Shown here: positions 18,909-26,711 of the stretch, one piece after another
How positions within the stretch are numbered: the stretch's first letter is position 1
Layout of the letters: every line of letters starts with the position of its first letter
Origin: Flavobacterium aquiphilum
Lineage (GTDB): Bacteria; Bacteroidota; Bacteroidia; Flavobacteriales; Flavobacteriaceae
Assembly: GCF_027111335.1 (NCBI RefSeq)
Contig: NZ_CP114288.1
Coordinates: forward strand, 930,001-994,000
Direction: 5' to 3'
Length of the DNA stretch: 64,000 bases
Position numbers and translations under genes: made by a program
The notes under the pieces: generated by a model
What the model was told of the DNA's origin: nothing
The model's input: only the letters and a program-made list of their open reading frames with translations
Database searches by the model: none

Positions 18909-19655
18909 ATGAAAATATTAGTTTGCATCAGCCACGTTCCTGATACTACTTCAAAAATCAACTTCACTAACGGAGATGCTGAATTTGATACCAATGGGGT
19001 TCAATATGTAATTAATCCAAATGACGAATTTGGGCTTACTCGAGGCCTTTGGTTTCAAGAGCAACAAGGAGCTACGGTTACCGTAGTGAATGTTGGAGGA
19101 GCAGACACAGAACCTACTTTGAGAAAAGCGTTGGCAATTGGTGCCAATGAAGCCATTCGTGTAAATGCAAACCCTGCTGATGGATTTTTTGTTGCTAAAC
19201 AATTGGCTGAAGTAATCAAAAATGGTGGTTACGATGTTGTAATTGCCGGTAAAGAATCGTTGGATTATAATGGTGGGATGGTTCCTGGTATGATTGCAGG
19301 TATTTTAGGATATAACTTTGTGAACTCTTGTATTGGTATCACAATTGATGGTTCTAATGTAACTGCTGTACGTGAAATAGATGGAGGTAAAGAAACGGTA
19401 AACACTTCATTACCGATTATCATAGGAACTCAAAAAGGTATTGTGGAAGAAAAAGATTTACGTATCCCAAACATGAGAGGTATCATGACTGCAAGAACCA
19501 AAGCATTAACAATTCTTGAGCCAGTTGATGTTGCTGTAAATTCCAAAGTGGTAAAATTTGAAAAACCGGCTCCAAAATCGGCAGTGAAATTGGTTTCTGC
19601 AGATAACTTGGATGAATTAGTCAATTTATTACACAACGAAGCTAAAGTTATTTAA
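18909..19655 (+). CDS. etfB: Electron transfer flavoprotein, beta subunit
   Basis: Small subunit of the FAD/AMP heterodimer that accepts electrons from acyl-CoA dehydrogenases. Start at ATG 18909 (MKILVCISHVPDTTSKINF), which fits the family; the frame is open upstream through the palindromic promoter region but this is not coding. ETF-beta signatures are INPNDEFGLTRGL, IAGKESLDYNGGMVPGMIAG and REIDGGKETVNTSLPIIIGTQKG. The length of 248 residues is normal. It is followed by etfA after 99 bases of AT-rich spacer, forming one operon. Confidence 0.96.
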   Translation: MKILVCISHVPDTTSKINFTNGDAEFDTNGVQYVINPNDEFGLTRGLWFQEQQGATVTVVNVGGADTEPTLRKALAIGANEAIRVNANPADGFFVAKQLAEVIKNGGYDVVIAGKESLDYNGGMVPGMIAGILGYNFVNSCIGITIDGSNVTAVREIDGGKETVNTSLPIIIGTQKGIVEEKDLRIPNMRGIMTARTKALTILEPVDVAVNSKVVKFEKPAPKSAVKLVSADNLDELVNLLHNEAKVI

Positions 19656-19754
19656 GATTGCAGATTAACGATTTTTGATTGCTGATGTAAAAAAATCGAA
19701 AATTGTTCTTAAAAATCTGAAATCATAAGTTTAAAATCTAAAATCACAAATCCT

Positions 19755-20723
19755 ATGTCAATATTAATATATGCAGAATCTGCAGAAGGAAAATTTAAGA
19801 AAGTAGCATTAGAATTAGCTTCTTATGCAAAAAAAGTAGCCGAATCATTAGGGACAACTGTAACGGCTGTGACTGTAAATGCAGCAAATGTTTCGGAATT
19901 GTCAAAATACGGAGTTGATAAAGTTTTAAAAGTAAGCAATGATAAATTAGCTGGGTTTAATGCTAAAGCCTATGCTGATGTTATCAAACAAGCGGCGCAG
20001 AAAGAAGCGGCCAAAGTAATTTTATTGTCCTCAACAACGGACAGTATTTACATGGCTCCATTAGTTGCTGTGGCATTAGAGGCTGGTTATGCTTCAAATG
20101 TTGTTGGTTTGCCGGTAAGTACTTCTCCTTTTCAAGTAAAAAGAACGGCTTTTTCAAACAAAGCTTTCAATATAACAGAAATCAATACCGATGTGAAAAT
20201 ATTGGCTCTTGCTAAAAACACTTATGGTATTTTTGAAAATGCATCTTCATTGACAGAAGAAGATTTTAACCCAACAATTGACGATGCTGATTTTGGTGTA
20301 AAAGTTGCTTCTGTTGAAAAAAGCTCCGGTAAAGTTTCAATCGCCGATGCTGATATTGTAGTTTCTGGAGGACGCGGTCTTAAAGGGCCTGAAAACTGGG
20401 GAATGCTTGAAGAATTGGCAAGTGTACTTGGAGCGGCAACAGCTTGTTCAAAACCGGTTTCTGATTTAGGATGGAGACCTCACGCAGAGCACGTGGGTCA
20501 AACAGGAAAGCCTGTAGCTACCAATTTGTATATTGCTATTGGTATTTCTGGGGCTATCCAACACATCGCTGGTATTAACTCTTCGAAAGTTAAAGTGGTA
20601 ATCAACAGTGATCCCGAAGCTCCTTTCTTTAAAGTTGCAGATTATGGAGTGGTAGGTGATGCATTTGAAATTTTACCACAATTAACAGCCAAATTGAAAG
20701 CTTTCAAAGAGCAACATTCTTAA
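19755..20723 (+). CDS. etfA: Electron transfer flavoprotein, alpha subunit
   Basis: Large subunit that binds the FAD of ETF. At 322 residues it has the N-terminal ETF domain and the C-terminal FAD-binding domain, visible as VVSGGRGLKGPENWGMLEELA, KPVSDLGWRPHAEHVGQTGK and the signature LYIAIGISGAIQHIAGI. Paired with etfB directly upstream. Confidence 0.97.
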   Translation: MSILIYAESAEGKFKKVALELASYAKKVAESLGTTVTAVTVNAANVSELSKYGVDKVLKVSNDKLAGFNAKAYADVIKQAAQKEAAKVILLSSTTDSIYMAPLVAVALEAGYASNVVGLPVSTSPFQVKRTAFSNKAFNITEINTDVKILALAKNTYGIFENASSLTEEDFNPTIDDADFGVKVASVEKSSGKVSIADADIVVSGGRGLKGPENWGMLEELASVLGAATACSKPVSDLGWRPHAEHVGQTGKPVATNLYIAIGISGAIQHIAGINSSKVKVVINSDPEAPFFKVADYGVVGDAFEILPQLTAKLKAFKEQHS

Positions 20724-20745
20724 GATTTAATATCTCTTTATAATT

Positions 20746-20791
20746 AAGCTACCTAGAAGTAAGATAATTGTATCTTTGTATTGGGTAGCTT
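20746..20791 (+). terminator. Hairpin after etfA
   Basis: AAGCTACC (20746-20753) pairs with GGTAGCTT (20784-20791), followed by further T residues. The 30-base loop is long but contains TATCTTTG (20771-20778), a possible -7 element for the next gene. Confidence 0.55.
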
Positions 20792-20886
20792 TTTTGTTCC
20801 ATATATTTTGATTAAAATTGCACTAAATTTAAAACAAGGAAAAAGACACAATTAATAGAGTACTTGGTACTTCCCATTATATCAAC

Positions 20887-21510
20887 ATGAGCTTAGTTAA
20901 ATTATCTATAAAAGGAATTTCGTACAGTCAAACCCAAAACGGTGCTTATGCATTAATCTTAAATGAGGTTGATGGAGAACGCAAACTACCTATTGTTATT
21001 GGGGCGTTTGAAGCTCAGTCTATTGCAATTGCTTTGGAGAAAGAAATTAAGCCTCCTCGTCCTTTGACACATGATTTATTCAAGAATTTTGCAGAGCGTT
21101 TTGATATTGTTGTCAAGCAAGTCATTATCCATAAATTGGTTGATGGTGTTTTTTATTCCAGCATTATTTGCGAAAGAGATAAAATCGAAGAAATAATTGA
21201 TGCAAGAACTTCAGATGCTATTGCATTGGCGATTCGATTTAATGCGCCGATTTTTACCTATAAAAATATTTTGGACAAAGCAGGTATTTATTTAAAGGCA
21301 AATCCTCTTGAAACAGATACTCCAAATGAAATGGATGATATTTTGTCCAATCCTGAAACTTTTGGAAATGCTGAAAGCAATGAATCAGGCAGTACTTATT
21401 CTAATCATACTTTACAGGAATTAAACGAATTACTGGAACAGGCTGTGGAGCATGAAGATTATGAAAAAGCGGCTAAAATTCGTGATGAGATTTCTAAAAG
21501 GGAATCATAA
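20887..21510 (+). CDS. Bifunctional nuclease family protein (DUF151) with UVR motif
   Basis: A DUF151/BFN domain (residues 1 to about 140; KLPIVIGAFEAQSIAIALE, and ARTSDAIALAIRFNAPIF) is joined to a C-terminal UvrB/UvrC-type helical motif (LEQAVEHEDYEKAAKIRDEI). DUF151 proteins have been reported to have DNase/RNase activity, but the biological role is unclear. The 207-residue fusion is the usual form in Bacteroidetes. Encoded upstream of thyA on the same strand with a 72-base gap. Confidence 0.88.
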   Translation: MSLVKLSIKGISYSQTQNGAYALILNEVDGERKLPIVIGAFEAQSIAIALEKEIKPPRPLTHDLFKNFAERFDIVVKQVIIHKLVDGVFYSSIICERDKIEEIIDARTSDAIALAIRFNAPIFTYKNILDKAGIYLKANPLETDTPNEMDDILSNPETFGNAESNESGSTYSNHTLQELNELLEQAVEHEDYEKAAKIRDEISKRES

Positions 21511-21582
21511 TATTAAATAGTTTAATTGGTGGTTATGCCAATTGGAGGATAAATGATTAAAGAGTGTAACGATTAAGTACAA

Positions 21583-22434
21583 ATGAAACAATATCTAGAC
21601 TTAGTAAAACACGTTTTAGAAAACGGAAATCAAAAGGGGGATAGAACCGGAACTGGAACAAAAAGTGTTTTTGGTTATCAAATGCGATTTGATTTATCGG
21701 AAGGTTTTCCAATGGTGACTACCAAAAAATTACACCTAAAATCTATTATTTATGAATTGCTTTGGTTTTTGAAAGGAGATACTAATATCAAATATCTTCA
21801 AGAAAACGGAGTGAAAATATGGGATGCCTGGGCAGATAGTAACGGGGATTTAGGGCCTGTCTATGGACACCAATGGCGTAATTGGAACAGTGAAGAAATC
21901 GATCAGATTAGTGAGCTTATCACTGAATTAAAAACAAATCCAAACAGCCGAAGAATGCTGGTTTCGGCTTGGAATCCATCAGTATTGCCGGATACTACAA
22001 AGTCATTTGAGGAAAATGTAGCCAATAATAAAGCTGCACTGCCTCCTTGTCACGCTTTTTTCCAGTTTTATGTTGCTTCGCCAGATGAATCCAAAGGAGA
22101 AACGAAAGGAAAGCTTTCCTGCCAATTGTATCAACGTAGTGCCGATATCTTTTTGGGAGTTCCTTTTAATATTGCTTCCTATGCATTGTTAACAATGATG
22201 ATTGCACAAGTTTGTGATCTTGAAGTAGGTGAATTTATCCATACTTTTGGAGATGCACATATTTACAACAATCATTTTGAGCAACTCGAGTTACAACTTA
22301 CTCGCGAGCCAAAACCATTGCCAAAAATGATTTTAAATCCTAACATAAAAAACATCTTCGATTTTGATTATGATGATTTTACGCTAGAAGGATATGAGCC
22401 ACATGCCTTAATTAAAGGAAGTGTAGCTGTCTAA
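21583..22434 (+). CDS. thyA: Thymidylate synthase
   Basis: Makes dTMP from dUMP with methylene-tetrahydrofolate. The catalytic Cys lies in [12 protein letters not shown], with the dUMP-binding [19 protein letters not shown] and the C-terminal GDAHIYNNH. The length of 283 residues is typical, with a short insertion after the active site ([13 protein letters not shown]). It lies near folA, which regenerates the folate that ThyA oxidises. Confidence 0.97.
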   Translation: MKQYLDLVKHVLENGNQKGDRTGTGTKSVFGYQMRFDLSEGFPMVTTKKLHLKSIIYELLWFLKGDTNIKYLQENGVKIWDAWADSNGDLGPVYGHQWRNWNSEEIDQISELITELKTNPNSRRMLVSAWNPSVLPDTTKSFEENVANNKAALPPCHAFFQFYVASPDESKGETKGKLSCQLYQRSADIFLGVPFNIASYALLTMMIAQVCDLEVGEFIHTFGDAHIYNNHFEQLELQLTREPKPLPKMILNPNIKNIFDFDYDDFTLEGYEPHALIKGSVAV

Positions 22435-22436
22435 AT

Positions 22437-22464
22437 AAAAAATCCGCCTTTGAGCGGATTTTTT
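22437..22464. terminator. Bidirectional terminator thyA / CBM48 gene
   Basis: AAAAAATCCGC (22437-22447) and GCGGATTTTTT (22454-22464) make an 11-bp stem with T-runs on both strands between convergent genes. Confidence 0.88.
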
Positions 22465-22468
22465 ATTG

Positions 22469-22765
22469 TTATATAGCTAATACACTATTTTCGGTTCCTG
22501 CAAAATCATTCCATTTGAATGAATCAGCTTCGGGCTCGTTTACATAAGCTCCATCGATAAGATATTTGAACTCATATTCTGAATCTTTAGCTAAATCGAA
22601 AGTTCCTTTAAAAGTTCCGTTTTTTAATTTGCTTAAAGCTCCTTCTTCTACTTTCCAATCATTAAAATCACCAATTACAGATACTTCATTAGCCTCTTTT
22701 GCTTCTACCGAAAAAGTAACTTTGCAAACTGGCTTAGTTTTTATAAATTGTTTTTTTATTGACAT
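22469..22765 (-). CDS. Small isoamylase N-terminal (CBM48-like) domain protein
   Basis: A stand-alone 98-residue immunoglobulin-like domain of the early-set/CBM48 type: VSVIGDFNDWKVEEGALSKLKNGTFKGTF then YEFKYLIDGAYVNEPEADSF. In larger enzymes and in AMPK-beta this domain binds glycogen. Here no catalytic domain follows, so it may bind alpha-glucans or act as a small regulatory partner. No signal peptide, so cytoplasmic. Convergent with thyA. Confidence 0.82.
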   Translation of the reverse strand: MSIKKQFIKTKPVCKVTFSVEAKEANEVSVIGDFNDWKVEEGALSKLKNGTFKGTFDLAKDSEYEFKYLIDGAYVNEPEADSFKWNDFAGTENSVLAI

Positions 22766-22998
22766 AACTGTTTCATTTTTAAAGTTATAACAAAGTAAGT
22801 AAAATATTTTGATGTTTTAACAAACTGCTTCATTTTTAGCACAATAGCAAAAAAACATCCTCTTTTCTATTTTAATAAAAAAATTGAATCGTTTTAATTT
22901 TAATTTGAAAAAAAGAAAACGATTTCTCATTAAATAATCAATATCTAAAAAGGAAGATTTTTAAAAAATAATTTTATCTTTATGAGAAAAATTAGACT

Positions 22999-23340
22999 AT
23001 GGAAAAAGAATTTCACGAGCAATATGAGTATGCCAGAAATCGCATAAAGCAAAAGAAAAGATTATATTACCATTTTGTTTTTTTTGTGTTGGCAAGTATT
23101 TTTTTGATTACTGCGGCATATTTTTTTAATACTGGATTAGATATATATTGGTGTATTTGGGGAATTACTTTGTGGTTATTTGTTTTTGTATTGCATTTTA
23201 TAAAAGTGTTTATAACTGATCGATTTATGAATAAAAATTGGGAAAGAGACCAAATAGAAAGATTGGTAAGCCAACAACAAAAAAGAATAGAGAAATTGAA
23301 ATCCAAAATAGAAGAAACAAATCCTAAACTAGACTCTTAA
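22999..23340 (+). CDS. 2TM domain protein
   Basis: A 113-residue protein with an amphipathic basic start (EYARNRIKQKKRLYYHF), two membrane helices (FVFFVLASIFLITAAYFF and WGITLWLFVFVLHFIKVF) and a charged C-terminal coil. This is the 2TM domain layout, seen alone or fused to histidine kinases in Flavobacteria. It ends two bases before the folA start and is probably cotranscribed. Role unknown. Confidence 0.85.
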   Translation: MEKEFHEQYEYARNRIKQKKRLYYHFVFFVLASIFLITAAYFFNTGLDIYWCIWGITLWLFVFVLHFIKVFITDRFMNKNWERDQIERLVSQQQKRIEKLKSKIEETNPKLDS

Positions 23341-23342
23341 TT

Positions 23343-23825
23343 ATGATTATAATGATTGCTGCTGTGGCAGAAAACAATGCGCTAGGTAAAAATAATGAGT
23401 TGGTTTGGCATCTTCCTAACGATTTTAAAAGATTCAAAGCCCTTACGACTGGGCATCATATTATTATGGGGAGGAAAACATTTGAAAGTTTTCCAAAGCC
23501 ACTTCCTAATAGAACTCATGTTGTAGTAACGAGAAACAAGGATTATAATCCAGGAGGTTGTATAGTTGTAGATAGTATTGAAAAAGCGATAGCTGTTTGT
23601 CCTGAAAACGAAACTACTTATATAATAGGAGGAGGAGAAATATACAATTTAGGACTCCCATTTGCAGATCAGCTTGAAATTACAAAGGTGCATCATAGTT
23701 TTGATGCTGATGCATTTTTTCCAGAAATTAATTCTGACGAATGGAAGGAAATTCAAACCGAATTTAATCCGATAGATGATAAACATCAATATGCATTTAC
23801 TTATCAAACCTTTGTGAAAATCTAA
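23343..23825 (+). CDS. folA: Dihydrofolate reductase
   Basis: NADPH-dependent reduction of dihydrofolate. Motifs AVAENNALGKNNELVWHLP (residues 7-25, substrate and cofactor loop), MGRKTFESFPKPLPNR and the GG cofactor motif in TYIIGGGEIY are all present. 160 residues is normal. A downstream ATG at 23352 could also serve as the start (MIAAVAEN). Partner of thyA about 900 bases upstream. Confidence 0.96.
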   Translation: MIIMIAAVAENNALGKNNELVWHLPNDFKRFKALTTGHHIIMGRKTFESFPKPLPNRTHVVVTRNKDYNPGGCIVVDSIEKAIAVCPENETTYIIGGGEIYNLGLPFADQLEITKVHHSFDADAFFPEINSDEWKEIQTEFNPIDDKHQYAFTYQTFVKI

Positions 23826-23860
23826 AACGGTATTTTAAATTAACATTTGTGTAAAAAATA

Positions 23861-23889
23861 AAAAAGCATCCAAGTTTAGGATGCTTTTT
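23861..23889. terminator. Bidirectional terminator after folA
   Basis: AAAAAGCATCC (23861-23871) and GGATGCTTTTT (23879-23889) with flanking A/T runs, between folA and the convergent small membrane protein gene. Confidence 0.87.
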
Positions 23890-23910
23890 TTAATGATCAG
23901 CGGGAATAAC

Positions 23911-24228
23911 CTATTCTTGTACTAAGATTTGATAACATAATATACAAATCACAAATATTAATATTACCCCAGAAAATAAGATAATATAATTTGATAATTT
24001 TTGAGAGTACAACTCAAAAAAGCCTTTAGTACCAAATACCACAAAGGTACTAAAGGCAAAGAAAATTAAAATTTCCAAAAACAAATTTAATCCTAAGAAC
24101 GTATTTTGCGCTTTCAAAATAATACAGCCATTACTGACTGTACTTTCAAAAAAGAATACAAGAACAAATGAGATAAATAGCGCAAGAAGCATCCATTTGA
24201 TTTGGGTCATTAGTTCCCGTCTAATCAT
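23911..24228 (-). CDS. Hypothetical membrane protein
   Basis: A 105-residue protein with three hydrophobic segments (WMLLALFISFVLVFFF, LNLFLEILIFFAFSTFVVFG, IILFSGVILIFVICILCYQI). No family recognised. It is divergent to ubiE and ends at the folA terminator. Confidence 0.6.
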   Translation of the reverse strand: MIRRELMTQIKWMLLALFISFVLVFFFESTVSNGCIILKAQNTFLGLNLFLEILIFFAFSTFVVFGTKGFFELYSQKLSNYIILFSGVILIFVICILCYQILVQE

Positions 24229-24440
24229 TAAAAAGAATATTTAAATTTTAAAGTACAAACTTCAGTAATAAAAACAGTTTCCGCAATACCCACTTTTAGT
24301 GATATTTCAATTATTTTTCATTTTAAAATAGTATATTGTAGGTTATTTGCTTCAAATTAATTATTTGATAAAATACTATCGAAAGCTAAAAACACATTTA
24401 TAGTTTATTCAGTTTGTTTATATTTGTACAAATTAAAAAA

Positions 24441-25172
24441 ATGCCAAAAGAAATTACACCTTATAAAGACTCCTCACTTAGTAAAAAAGAACAGGTAGCC
24501 AAAATGTTCGATAATATTTCCGGGAACTATGATAACCTTAACCGAGTTATATCGTTTGGTGTCGATGTTAAATGGAGAAAGAAAGTATTGCAATTAGTTA
24601 GCAAAACCAATCCTGGAAATGTTTTGGATATTGCAACTGGTACGGGAGATTTAGCAATTTTGATGGCTCAAACGAAGGCTAAAAGAATTGTTGGTTTGGA
24701 CATTTCGGAAGGGATGCTCGAAATAGGAAAGATTAAAATAGAAGAAAAAAATCTGTCTCAAACTATTGAAATGGTTTTGGGAGATTCAGAAAATATACCT
24801 TTTGAAGATAATTTTTTTGATGCAATAACTGTAGCATTTGGAGTTCGAAATTTTGAACATTTGGAAAAAGGATTGTCTGAAATTTTGAGAGTTTTAAAAC
24901 CGGGTGGGATTTTTGTTGTTTTGGAAACATCCGTACCTGAAAAAACACCTTATAAACAAGGATATAATTTTTACAGCAAAAATATCTTACCTTTGATAGG
25001 GAAGCTATTCTCAAAAGACAATGTTGCTTATGGCTATTTATCCGAATCAGCGGCTTCTTTTCCTTACGGAGAAGCGTTCAACAATATTTTGAGAAAAACT
25101 GGGTTTATAAATGTGGAAGCAATGCCACAAACTTTTGGAGTTGCAACCATTTACTCAGCTTCTAAAAAATAA
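24441..25172 (+). CDS. ubiE: Demethylmenaquinone methyltransferase (UbiE/MenG)
   Basis: SAM-dependent C-methyltransferase for the last step of menaquinone synthesis, the quinone expected in this phylum. Start at ATG 24441 ([23 protein letters not shown]); the frame extends nine codons upstream without support. Motif I is [13 protein letters not shown], and the UbiE signatures [17 protein letters not shown] and [19 protein letters not shown] are present. It lies 23 bases before porT, a conserved flavobacterial pair. Confidence 0.95.
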   Translation: MPKEITPYKDSSLSKKEQVAKMFDNISGNYDNLNRVISFGVDVKWRKKVLQLVSKTNPGNVLDIATGTGDLAILMAQTKAKRIVGLDISEGMLEIGKIKIEEKNLSQTIEMVLGDSENIPFEDNFFDAITVAFGVRNFEHLEKGLSEILRVLKPGGIFVVLETSVPEKTPYKQGYNFYSKNILPLIGKLFSKDNVAYGYLSESAASFPYGEAFNNILRKTGFINVEAMPQTFGVATIYSASKK

Positions 25173-25195
25173 TACTGAAAACATTCGGCTCAAGT

Positions 25196-25927
25196 ATGAA
25201 AAAAATAATCGTATTAATCCTATTGAGTATTGCCATAAAAGTAACTGCACAAAATTCGAACAGCATTTTCAGTAAGGATCCTATTATTAATCTGGAAAAT
25301 TGGCAAAAGAAACGACTTTACTTTGGTTTCTATTTAGGATTTAACTCTTATGATTTCAAGATTGATTATAAAAAAATGGAGACCGATCCAAGGTATTCAT
25401 CAGATATTCAAGTGGATAACGCCGTTGGGTTCAATGTTGGATTGGTGACCAATTTGCGATTGATGGAATATTTGGATTTGCGTTTTGAGCCAGGTCTTTA
25501 TTATGGGAGCAGAACGTTGAAATATCCTCCAACAGTTGGTTTTGACAGCCCTAGCGATGCTATCAGAGAGATAAACAGTACTTATATTAATTTTCCGTTA
25601 TTGCTGAAATTCTCATCTCTTCGAACTGGTAATGTTCGTCCTTATTTGTTAGGTGGAGTGTCGGCAAATTTAAATTTGTCCAGTAATTCAAAATCTTTGG
25701 ACGATAATTATGAAGAACGATTTAGGGTAAAATCTTGGACTACTAATTATGAGATAGGTTTCGGGATTGATATTTTTTCAGAGTACTTTATATTCTCTCC
25801 TTCTATAAGAGGACAATTTGGAATTAATGATGAATTAATCCGCGATAATAACCCAAACAGTCCTTGGACAGGTAATATTGAATCGCTTAAATCAAGAGGT
25901 TTTTTAATTAATTTTACTTTTCATTAA
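25196..25927 (+). CDS. porT: PorT-family outer-membrane protein, type IX secretion
   Basis: A 243-residue beta-barrel-like protein with a signal peptide (MKKIIVLILLSIAIKVTAQ) and the PorT layout: KRLYFGFYLGFNSYDFKI, GFNVGLVTNLRLMEYLDLRFEPGLYYGSR, TYINFPLLLKF, ending in an aromatic strand (LINFTFH). PorT (SprT in F. johnsoniae) is needed for type IX secretion of gliding adhesins and enzymes. Its place just after ubiE supports the specific identity rather than a generic porin-like paralog. Confidence 0.82.
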   Translation: MKKIIVLILLSIAIKVTAQNSNSIFSKDPIINLENWQKKRLYFGFYLGFNSYDFKIDYKKMETDPRYSSDIQVDNAVGFNVGLVTNLRLMEYLDLRFEPGLYYGSRTLKYPPTVGFDSPSDAIREINSTYINFPLLLKFSSLRTGNVRPYLLGGVSANLNLSSNSKSLDDNYEERFRVKSWTTNYEIGFGIDIFSEYFIFSPSIRGQFGINDELIRDNNPNSPWTGNIESLKSRGFLINFTFH

Positions 25928-25938
25928 GCCGCCTAGCT

Positions 25939-26667
25939 TTAATTTTGTCGTCTAAATTCGCTTAGGATAATGGCTGTAGCCGTAGCGACATTAAGGCTCT
26001 CGGTTATTTGAGTATTTCCAAATCGAGGGATAGTGAGTCTTTTGTTAATAAGTTTTTCAATATTTTCAGAAATCCCATTGGCTTCATTACCCATAACGAT
26101 AATGCCTTCTTGTGGTAAAGTTGTTTTGTAAATGTTTTCACTGTCCATAAAAGTTCCAAAAACGGGTAATTCGGTTTGTTTGATGAAAGTTTCTAAATCA
26201 ACATAATTTACATTTACTCTTGCAATAGACCCCATGGTAGCTTGAACGACTTTTGGATTATAAATGTCAACCGTTTCTTTTGAACATATCAATTGCTGAA
26301 TTCCAAACCAGTCGCAAAGGCGAAGAATTGTACCCAAATTTCCCGGATCACGGATGGAGTCGAGAGCGATGATTAATCCGGATTCAATGATTTTTTGTTC
26401 CAAAGGGATTCTGAATACCGCCAAACAAGTATTTGGTGTGGATAAAGCGCTAATTTTATTTAATTCATTTTCTGAAATAACGCTTCTTTTATTTGAGGCT
26501 ACATCATTAAAATCATCTTTGGTTGTGTAAAGATGTTCTAATTCAAAATTTGATTTTACTAATTCTTGAATTACTTTTATGCCTTCGGCAAAAAACAATT
26601 GGTTGGCAAAACGATGTTTTTTTTGTTGTAAACTTGATATAAGCTTTATTTGGTTTTTACTAAGCAT
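25939..26667 (-). CDS. TrmH/SpoU family RNA 2'-O-methyltransferase
   Basis: Knot-fold (SPOUT) methyltransferase acting on rRNA or tRNA ribose. The three signature blocks are present: ALDSIRDPGNLGTILRLCDW (residues about 103-122), VMGNEANGIS and the C-terminal RFGNTQITESLNVATATAII. An N-terminal L30e-like substrate-binding domain (residues 1-90) is visible. 242 residues. Target nucleotide unknown. It converges on porT with an 11-base gap. Confidence 0.92.
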   Translation of the reverse strand: MLSKNQIKLISSLQQKKHRFANQLFFAEGIKVIQELVKSNFELEHLYTTKDDFNDVASNKRSVISENELNKISALSTPNTCLAVFRIPLEQKIIESGLIIALDSIRDPGNLGTILRLCDWFGIQQLICSKETVDIYNPKVVQATMGSIARVNVNYVDLETFIKQTELPVFGTFMDSENIYKTTLPQEGIIVMGNEANGISENIEKLINKRLTIPRFGNTQITESLNVATATAIILSEFRRQN

Positions 26668-26684
26668 AAAAAAATGTACTTTTG
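26650..26684 (+). promoter_or_regulatory. Candidate promoter of tamL
   Basis: TTG at 26650-26652 (inside the divergent methyltransferase gene's first codons) and TACTTTTG at 26677-26684, which matches TAnnTTTG exactly; the 24-base spacer is long. Confidence 0.4.
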
Positions 26685-26711
26685 ATAAATATTCTATAAT
26701 AAGAGCCCTAC